Source: Haloferacaceae archaeon (GTDB lineage Archaea; Halobacteriota; Halobacteria; Halobacteriales; Haloferacaceae). From it: a stretch of DNA of 5,854 bases. Below are positions 1 through 4,037 of the stretch, piece by piece; positions within the stretch are counted from its first letter, which is position 1; every line of letters starts with the position of its first letter. Where the stretch lies: contig JAHENP010000323.1 of assembly GCA_018609965.1 (NCBI GenBank), forward strand, positions 1 to 5,854, given 5' to 3'. Made by a program: the position numbers and the translations under genes. The notes below the pieces were generated by a model, which did no database searches, was not told the origin of the DNA, and saw only the letters and a program-made list of their open reading frames with translations.

Positions 1-10
1 GGAAACACGA

Positions 11-22
11 GGAGTTAACTCC
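11..22. promoter_or_regulatory. 12-bp perfect palindrome GGAGTTAACTCC upstream of usp (operator or TATA region)
   Basis: The sequence GGAGTTAACTCC equals its own reverse complement. Its central GTTAAC is the only A+T-rich spot in the 46 bases before the usp start codon. Its centre lies about 30 bases before that ATG, which is where an archaeal TATA box would sit for a transcript with a very short leader. It could therefore be the core promoter, a dimeric repressor site overlapping it, or chance symmetry. No clear BRE purine tract can be picked out with confidence. The assignment is positional and inferential. Confidence 0.35.
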
Positions 23-27
23 CCGCT

Positions 28-38
28 GGCGCGACTCG
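28..38 (-). repeat. Shared 11-bp motif CGAGTCGCGCC, copy 1 (before usp)
   Basis: On the minus strand this reads CGAGTCGCGCC, identical over 11 bases to 631-641 before mnhA, and over 9 bases (GAGTCGCGC) to 589-597. It ends 8 bases before the usp ATG. I saw no other copy in the window by eye. A common regulator binding site is one reading; coincidence between G+C-rich stretches is the other. Confidence 0.4.
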
Positions 39-41
39 GAG
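38..41 (+). promoter_or_regulatory. Ribosome binding site of usp (GGAG)
   Basis: GGAG lies 5 bases before the ATG at 47, a workable distance for pairing with the archaeal 16S 3' end. It supports the ATG at 47 as the start. It directly follows the shared motif at 28-38, so a protein bound there would also cover the start region. Confidence 0.5.
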
Positions 42-46
42 ACACG

Positions 47-454
47 ATGGAGTACGAGCGCATCCTCCTCCCGGTCGCCGGGGACGGCGACGTAGACCCG
101 GTCGTCGACCACGCCAACAGTTTGGCCGCCGCGTTGGACGCGGAGCTGTTGGCGCTCCATGTGGTCGATCCGGACGGCGCGGGCGACGAGACGACCGCCG
201 AGACGCGGGAGCCGGAAGCCGTCTTCGAGGCCGTCGCCGACCGCGTCGACGAGACGATCTCGTTGAAACGGGTGACCGCCGAGGGCGAACCGGGCGAGTC
301 GATCGTCGGCGCCGTCCACGACTGGGAGTGTGGGTTCGTCGTGATGGGGACCCACAACCGCCAGGGGATCGACCGACTCGTCACCGGCAGTGTCGCAGAA
401 CACGTCACACGAACCGCCGGCGTCCCGGTGACGACAATCGCCGTCGACGATTGA
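47..454 (+). CDS. Universal stress protein (UspA) family, single domain
   Basis: This is a 135-residue soluble cytoplasmic protein with the single-domain Usp fold, a normal length for the family. The N-terminal strand (ERILLPVAG, residues 4-12) and the C-terminal block (VVMGTHNRQGIDRLVTGSV, residues 98-116) are diagnostic. In ATP-binding Usps the signature is G-x2-G-x9-G-S/T. Here it is G101-T-H-N104-x9-G114-S115, so the second glycine is Asn. The acidic residue usual after the first strand (P-x-D-G) is Ala11. Nucleotide binding may therefore be altered or lost. The protein is acidic, as expected for a haloarchaeon. It lies on the same strand 198 bases ahead of the Mrp antiporter operon. A stress-signalling or antiporter-modulating role is only an inference from position. 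The ATG at 47 is chosen because of the GGAG site 5 bases upstream and the match to the Usp N-terminus. Confidence 0.9.
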   Translation: MEYERILLPVAGDGDVDPVVDHANSLAAALDAELLALHVVDPDGAGDETTAETREPEAVFEAVADRVDETISLKRVTAEGEPGESIVGAVHDWECGFVVMGTHNRQGIDRLVTGSVAEHVTRTAGVPVTTIAVDD

Positions 455-477
455 GTTCGCTCTCGGCGACTGAACTC
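453..477. repeat. Inverted repeat GAGTTC/GAACTC at the end of usp
   Basis: GAGTTC (453-458) and GAACTC (472-477) are reverse complements separated by 13 bases, and the left arm overlaps the usp stop codon. A T-tract, which most archaeal terminators need, does not follow, so I do not call it a terminator. The half-site GAGTT/AACTC also forms the palindrome at 11-22 at the other end of usp. Confidence 0.3.
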
Positions 478-553
478 TCGGCCGACAGCCACCCTGTGTC
501 GACGGAACCGGACGAGAGACGGACGCTGTTCGACGAACCCCGAAACGATCCCG

Positions 554-575
554 GTCACGGGTGACGAACCGTGAC
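554..575. promoter_or_regulatory. Cluster of three GTGAC half-sites upstream of mnhA
   Basis: GTCAC at 554-558 and GTGAC at 561-565 form an inverted repeat with a 2-base spacer. A second GTGAC at 571-575 repeats the right arm at a 10-base step, about one helical turn. The 10-base blocks 561-570 and 571-580 also resemble each other beyond GTGAC. The layout fits cooperative binding of a dimeric regulator, about 80-100 bases before the mnhA start. There is no family-specific match to name the regulator. Confidence 0.3.
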
Positions 576-586
576 AGAACGGCCGG

Positions 587-606
587 GGGAGTCGCGCGCG
601 ACCCCC
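587..606. repeat. G+C-rich extended palindrome around GTCGCGCGCGAC
   Basis: Bases 591-602 (GTCGCGCGCGAC) are a perfect 12-bp palindrome. After one mismatch the symmetry continues for 3 more pairs (GGG 587-589 with CCC 604-606). The left half contains copy 2 of the GAGTCGCGC motif (589-597). No T-tract follows, only TTT at 613-615, so an intrinsic terminator is unlikely. It sits just before the A+T-richest stretch of the intergenic region, a position that fits an operator next to a promoter. Confidence 0.35.
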
Positions 607-612
607 ACGGGC

Positions 613-620
613 TTTGACAA
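613..620 (+). promoter_or_regulatory. Weak candidate TATA element (TTTGACAA) for the mnh operon
   Basis: TTTGACAA lies in the most A+T-rich part of the intergenic region. If it is a TATA box, transcription would begin about 25 bases downstream, near 642-644, leaving a leader of roughly 10 bases before GTG 653. It departs from the haloarchaeal TTTAWA-type consensus and no clear BRE precedes it, so this is a guess based on position and base composition. Confidence 0.22.
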
Positions 621-630
621 CACTCAAGTT

Positions 631-641
631 CGAGTCGCGCC
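631..641 (+). repeat. Shared 11-bp motif CGAGTCGCGCC, copy 3 (before mnhA)
   Basis: CGAGTCGCGCC here is the inverted counterpart of 28-38 before usp. It ends 11 bases before the mnhA GTG, nearly the same distance as copy 1 from the usp ATG (8 bases). The 9-base core also occurs at 589-597, so two copies flank the weak TATA candidate. Together with the following GAC it forms an imperfect palindrome, GTCG-CGC-CGAC (634-644). Confidence 0.4.
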
Positions 642-652
642 GACACGGGAGT

Positions 653-3052
653 GTGATCGAGACCGTCCTCGCCGTCGTCTTTCTCCCGTTCCTCGGGGCG
701 GCGCTCGCGCCCGCCGTCTACCGGCTGGCCGGCGAGCGCACGGCCTACTACGCGGCCGGGGTGGCGGCGGTCTGTCTGGCGCTCGTCGGGCGGCTGTACG
801 CCGCCGGCGTCGGCCGCGACGGCGGCACTCGCTACGCCGTCGAGTGGGTGCCGTCGCTCGACGTGTCGCTGGCGTTGTACGTCGACGGCCTCGCGTTGTT
901 GATCGCGTTTCTCGCCTCCGGTGTCGGCGTGCTCGTGTTGGTGTACTCCGGCGGCTACATGCACGGCGAGCCGGGGCAGGCGAAGTACTACGCCACGATG
1001 TTGGCGTTTATGGGGTCGATGCTCGGGGTCGCGTTGGCGGGTGATCTGTTCGCGTTGTTCACCTTCTGGGAGCTGACGAGTCTCTCCTCGTTCCTCCTGA
1101 TCGGCCACTACACGACCGCCGCCGACTCCCAGTACGCCGCCCGCAAGTCGATGTTGATCACGGTCGCGGGGGGGTTGTTCATGCTCGCTGGCTTCCTCCT
1201 GCTCGCGTGGGCCGGCGAGACGACGCTGATCGCGGGCGCAGACTCGTTGCTCGCCGACGCCGGCGCGGTTGGCGACCGGCTCCGGGCCGCCGGGTTGTTC
1301 GTTCCGGCACTGTTGCTCGTCGGGGTCGGCGCGGCGACGAAGTCCGCGCAGGTGCCGTTTCACGTCTGGCTCCCGAACGCGATGGAGGCACCGACGCCGG
1401 TGTCGGCGTTTCTCCACTCCGCGACGATGGTGAAAGCCGGCGTCTACCTGTTGGGTCGGTTCCGCCCGTTCTTCCTGCCGGAGGGGGTCGAAGGGGTCGT
1501 CCCCGCGTGGTCGTGGCTCGTGCTCGTGCTCGGGCTGGTGACGATGACGGTCGCGGCCGTGCTCGCGGTGGCGGCGACGGACATCAAGGAGCTGTTGGCG
1601 TACTCGACGGCCTCACACCTCGGGTTGATCACCGCCGGGTTCGGTGCCGCCAACGGGCTCGGCGCGGAGACCGGGGCGTTTCACGTGCTCAACCACGCCT
1701 CGTTCAAGGCCGCGTTGTTCCTCGTCGCCGGGATCGTCGCCCACGAGGCCGGCACCCGGAAGATCGACCGGCTGAGCGGACTGCGCCACGACCTCCCGGT
1801 GACGGCGGTGATCGCCGCCGTGGCGTCGCTGTCGATGGCCGGACTGCCGCCGTTCAACGGGTTCTACTCGAAGGAGCTGTTGTTCGAGGCGACCTACGAG
1901 GTGGGTCACGCCGCCGGCGGGCTCGCGTGGCTCGTCCCAATCGTCGCCGTCGTCGGCAGCGTGTTCACGTTCCTCTACTCGATCAAGTTTCTCTCGTTGT
2001 TCCTCGGCGACCGCCCAGACGGGTTGGGACACGTCCACCGACCGCCGCTCGCGATGGTGGTCCCGCCGTCCGTGTTGGCGGTCGTCGTCGGCGTGATCAG
2101 CGTCGACCCGCAGTTGGCGGTCGACACCCTCGTCGGTGACGTGTACGCGAGTGCCGTCGCGGGCGAGGCACACTCGTTCAGTATCGGGCTGCCGACGAAG
2201 CTCAAGCCGGCGGTGATCATGTCCGTGATCACCATCGTCGCCGGCGCGTTGCTGTGGCCGACGTACGACTGGCTCCACGAGGGGGTTCGGCGGTTACTGG
2301 CCGGGCCGGCCCGCGCGAACTGGTGGTACGACAACGGTGTCGACGGGCTGACGACCGGCGGCCGCCGGGTCGGCAACCGGGTCCAGACCGGGCTGGTGCG
2401 GACGTACGCCGCCTGGGCGGTCGGGACGACGGCCGTCGTGACGCTGTCGGCGTACGCCGTCGCCGGCGCGAGGCTGCCGGCGGTGTCGGTGCCACCGGGG
2501 ACGACCCCGGCGTTCGTCACAGTGTTGGTGGTAGCCGTCGTCGGCGCCGCCGCCGTGACGGTCGCCCCCTCCCACGTCGCCGGCGTGCTCACGCTGTCGA
2601 TTCTGGGGTTCATGGTCGCGGTCTTCTACATCCTCTCGGACGCGCCGGATCTGGCGCTGACGCAGTTGGTCGTCGAGACGCTGGTGCTCGTGTTGTTCCT
2701 GCTGGTGTTGAACCGGCTCCCCGCCTACTACGGCAGCCCCTCGCGGCTCCGGGTGCTCCGGGACGGCGCCGTCGCGAGTGTCGTCGGCGTCACCGTCTTC
2801 CTGACGGTCGTGTTGTCGACGAGCGCGTCGCCCGCAGAGCCGTTGTCCGGGGTGTTGATACAGCGGGCGAACCTCCCGCCGGGTGGACACGGCGCGTTCT
2901 TCAGCGACTTCGGCGGCGGCTCGAACGTGGTCAACGTAATTCTGGTGGACCTGCGGGCCACCGACACGATGGGGGAGATCGCCGTCGTCGCGATGGCGGC
3001 GTTGGCGGTGTTGACGCTGATCCGGATGCGAAACCAGGGTGAGACGCAGTGA
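653..3052 (+). CDS. mnhA: Mrp/Mnh Na+/H+ antiporter subunit A (MnhA/MrpA), full length
   Basis: This is the largest subunit of the multisubunit Mrp cation/proton antiporter, a polytopic membrane protein of 799 residues from GTG 653, the usual bacterial MrpA size. I count about 20 membrane segments. The N-terminal two-thirds is NuoL-like (Proton_antipo_N, then Proton_antipo_M, about residues 115-420). It carries the expected buried residues: E140 in FTFWE, K230 in ATKSAQVPF, H255 and K261 in LHSATMVKAG, K312 in DIKELLAYS, H344, K352, and K407 in GFYSK. The C-terminal part (about 620-799) matches the DUF4040/MbhD and MbhE regions, with SDAPDLALTQLVVET (E676) and NVVNVILVDLRATDTMGEIAV (D766, E775). 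By family knowledge it forms an ion path with MnhD and the small subunits. Start choice: a TTG at 614 would add 13 polar residues before the first hydrophobic segment and has no ribosome binding site. GTG 653 begins MIETVLAVVFLPF, which fits the family better, although GGGAG at 647-651 is too close to serve it, so a leaderless or short-leader mRNA is possible. Its stop overlaps mnhB by 4 bases. Confidence 0.95.
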   Translation: MIETVLAVVFLPFLGAALAPAVYRLAGERTAYYAAGVAAVCLALVGRLYAAGVGRDGGTRYAVEWVPSLDVSLALYVDGLALLIAFLASGVGVLVLVYSGGYMHGEPGQAKYYATMLAFMGSMLGVALAGDLFALFTFWELTSLSSFLLIGHYTTAADSQYAARKSMLITVAGGLFMLAGFLLLAWAGETTLIAGADSLLADAGAVGDRLRAAGLFVPALLLVGVGAATKSAQVPFHVWLPNAMEAPTPVSAFLHSATMVKAGVYLLGRFRPFFLPEGVEGVVPAWSWLVLVLGLVTMTVAAVLAVAATDIKELLAYSTASHLGLITAGFGAANGLGAETGAFHVLNHASFKAALFLVAGIVAHEAGTRKIDRLSGLRHDLPVTAVIAAVASLSMAGLPPFNGFYSKELLFEATYEVGHAAGGLAWLVPIVAVVGSVFTFLYSIKFLSLFLGDRPDGLGHVHRPPLAMVVPPSVLAVVVGVISVDPQLAVDTLVGDVYASAVAGEAHSFSIGLPTKLKPAVIMSVITIVAGALLWPTYDWLHEGVRRLLAGPARANWWYDNGVDGLTTGGRRVGNRVQTGLVRTYAAWAVGTTAVVTLSAYAVAGARLPAVSVPPGTTPAFVTVLVVAVVGAAAVTVAPSHVAGVLTLSILGFMVAVFYILSDAPDLALTQLVVETLVLVLFLLVLNRLPAYYGSPSRLRVLRDGAVASVVGVTVFLTVVLSTSASPAEPLSGVLIQRANLPPGGHGAFFSDFGGGSNVVNVILVDLRATDTMGEIAVVAMAALAVLTLIRMRNQGETQ
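3037..3043 (+). promoter_or_regulatory. Ribosome binding site of mnhB (GGGTGAG) inside mnhA
   Basis: GGGTGAG ends 5 bases before the GTG at 3049 and contains GGTGA, complementary to the archaeal 16S 3' end. It is read in mnhA as part of the Gly-Glu near the C-terminus. It supports the early GTG 3049 start of mnhB rather than the internal GTG 3253. Confidence 0.65.
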
Positions 3053-3702
3053 CACGACACACAGACACCGAGACGGGGTCGGACAGTGCCACTGAACAAC
3101 GGCAGGTGCGCTCGGACGGTGGCACTCCCGGCACTCGTCACGGCGACACTCCCAGGGGTGGGAGCCGACCGAACGGCGACGCCCGACAGGAGGGTGACGC
3201 CCGCACGGACGGCGGCGCCGTCGGCGCCCGCCCCAGCGGCTACGGGACGACCGTGATCGCACAGACGATCGTCCGGCTGGTCGTCCCGATCATCGTCGTC
3301 ACCGCGTTGGCGTTGTTGTTCCAGGGCCACAACCGCCCCGGCGGGGGGTTCATCGGCGCGGTGTTGACGGCGACGGCGGCGGTGCTCGTCTACGTCACCT
3401 TCGGCAGAGAGTTCCTCCAGACGACGTTGTTCGGCGACGCGAGCGCCGGCGGCGAGGGCGTCCACGCCGCGACGGAGTGGTACCGCTCGTTGTTCGGGGT
3501 TGGGCTGGCGGTGGCGGTCGCCGGCGGCGTCGCGCCGATGTTTCTGGGCGGGGCGTTTCTCACACAGGGAGTGTGGTTCCCGCACGGGCTCCCGTTGTAC
3601 GGGGAATTAGAGGTGGCGACGGCGCTCGTTTTCGATCTGGGTGTGTACGCCACGGTCGTCGGTGGCCTGCTCACCGTCGTCTCGGAGGTGGGTGGCGAGT
3701 GA
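3049..3702 (+). CDS. mnhB: Mrp/Mnh antiporter subunit B (MnhB) with long N-terminal extension
   Basis: This is the membrane subunit B of the antiporter. The family core starts near residue 67 (TTVIAQTIVRLVVPIIV) and has about four membrane segments (roughly 70-91, 99-118, 147-169, 189-212). The signature GHNRPGGGFIGAVLTATA (93-110) and the closing TALVFDLGVYATVVGG (191-206) are clear MrpB marks. The whole protein is 217 residues, whereas the core is about 150, near the usual family length. The extra 66 residues are polar, rich in Gly, Arg, Asp and Thr, and contain internal repeats, so they are probably disordered and cytoplasmic or peripheral. GTG 3049 is chosen because it overlaps the mnhA stop as GTGA, like the next two junctions, and has GGGTGAG 5 bases upstream. 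The alternative GTG at 3253 would give a 149-residue protein but lacks a comparable site. The core call is firm; whether the extension is present in the mature protein is less certain. Confidence 0.93.
   Translation: MTRHTDTETGSDSATEQRQVRSDGGTPGTRHGDTPRGGSRPNGDARQEGDARTDGGAVGARPSGYGTTVIAQTIVRLVVPIIVVTALALLFQGHNRPGGGFIGAVLTATAAVLVYVTFGREFLQTTLFGDASAGGEGVHAATEWYRSLFGVGLAVAVAGGVAPMFLGGAFLTQGVWFPHGLPLYGELEVATALVFDLGVYATVVGGLLTVVSEVGGE
3149..3164. repeat. Short hairpin CTCCCA-GGGG-TGGGAG inside the mnhB extension
   Basis: CTCCCA (3149-3154) and TGGGAG (3159-3164) are perfect reverse complements around a 4-base loop. The hairpin lies in the part of mnhB that encodes the low-complexity extension, about 100 bases after the start codon. 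It may only reflect the repetitive, G+C-rich composition, or it could influence mRNA structure between mnhA and the mnhB core. Confidence 0.3.
3175..3210 (+). repeat. Two tandem 18-base units (GDARQE/GDARTD) in mnhB
   Basis: Two adjacent in-frame 18-base units encode GDARQE and GDARTD, sharing the 8-mer GACGCCCG at 3178-3185 and 3196-3203. A second repeat, CACTCCC, recurs 24 bases apart at 3123-3129 and 3147-3153 and encodes the repeated Thr-Pro. Both periods are multiples of three, so the frame is kept. This suggests that the extension grew by slippage or small duplications. Confidence 0.5.
3684..3690 (+). promoter_or_regulatory. Ribosome binding site of mnhC (GGAGGTG) inside mnhB
   Basis: GGAGGTG is a full 7-base match to the archaeal anti-Shine-Dalgarno and ends 8 bases before GTG 3699. 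It is the strongest such site in the window and fixes the mnhC start at the GTGA overlap. Confidence 0.7.
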
Positions 3703-4037
3703 CCCAGTGGTTGCTCGCGGGCGTGCTCGGCACGTTGTTCGCGCTCGGGACGTTTCTGGTGCTCCGACGAGACGTGGTGCGTGTCGTCTGGGGGGTCGCC
3801 ATCGTCTCACAGGCCGCGAACGTCTACTTGGTCACGATGGGCGGGTTCATCGGGGCCGCGCCGGTCGGCGACTTCCGGGAGGCGACGGCGCCGTCGGACC
3901 CGTTGGTCCAGGCGCTCGTCCTCACGGCCATCGTCATCGGCTTCGGGACGACCGCGCTCGCGCTCGTGTTGACCTACCGGGTGTACGAGGAACACGGCAC
4001 GATCGACACCTACGAACTCGGGGGTGAGGGGCTGTGA
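3699..4037 (+). CDS. mnhC: Mrp/Mnh antiporter subunit C (MnhC), NuoK-like
   Basis: This is a 112-residue membrane subunit related to NuoK of complex I, of the normal family length. Three membrane segments are visible (about 3-22, 28-50 and 69-95). The conserved block DPLVQALVLTAIVIGFGTTA (67-86) is the hallmark of MrpC, and WGVAIVSQAANVYLV (31-45) matches the second helix with its conserved Asn41. In the Mrp complex this subunit sits between MnhA and MnhD. The start is GTG 3699, which overlaps the mnhB stop as GTGA and has a near-ideal ribosome binding site. A longer open frame runs upstream to 3477, but it is only an out-of-frame shadow over mnhB. The stop overlaps mnhD by 4 bases. Leucine codon use is 9 CTC, 5 TTG and 2 CTG by hand count. 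Confidence 0.95.
   Translation: MTQWLLAGVLGTLFALGTFLVLRRDVVRVVWGVAIVSQAANVYLVTMGGFIGAAPVGDFREATAPSDPLVQALVLTAIVIGFGTTALALVLTYRVYEEHGTIDTYELGGEGL
4023..4028 (+). promoter_or_regulatory. Ribosome binding site of mnhD (GGTGAG) inside mnhC
   Basis: GGTGA ends 6 bases before GTG 4034, the same element and nearly the same spacing as at mnhB and mnhE. It is read as Gly-Glu near the MnhC C-terminus and supports the GTGA-overlap start. Confidence 0.65.

Larger units (their letters stand above)
455..652. other. Intergenic region between usp and mnhA
   Basis: These 198 bases hold no convincing gene. The reading frame of mnhA is open back to a TGA at 572-574, but its only start before GTG 653 is a TTG at 614. 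No T-rich terminator is visible after usp, so readthrough from usp into the operon cannot be excluded. Symmetric elements are dense here: GTGAC half-sites at 554-575, a palindrome at 591-602, and two copies of GAGTCGCGC at 589-597 and 632-640. The most A+T-rich stretch is 612-630. This density suggests the operon's own regulated promoter, but none of it is verified. Confidence 0.6.

Noticed and set aside
1..46. Tail of an upstream gene
   Set aside because: The stretch is too short to show coding character, and its palindrome, A+T-rich core and ribosome binding site read better as a promoter and leader.
453..477. Intrinsic terminator after usp
   Set aside because: An inverted repeat exists, but the loop is 13 bases and no T-tract follows, so termination is not supported.
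614..652. TTG 614 as the true start of mnhA
   Set aside because: It has no ribosome binding site, adds 13 polar residues ahead of the first membrane helix, and GTG 653 matches the expected family N-terminus better. It is kept as an open point in the findings.
571..1044. 157-codon frame starting GTG 571 before mnhA
   Set aside because: It overlaps mnhA out of frame, is mostly Arg-rich low complexity and shows no recognisable domain.
1207..2139. 310-codon open frame on the plus strand inside mnhA
   Set aside because: The translation is dominated by Arg, Gly and Val and lies out of frame within the well-supported MnhA. It is a composition shadow.
3601..3612. A+T-rich GGGGAATTAGAGG patch in mnhB as an internal promoter before mnhC
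   Set aside because: It encodes Gly-Glu-Leu-Glu in a conserved part of MnhB. A single AATTA lacks BRE context, and mnhC is already coupled to mnhB by a strong ribosome binding site.
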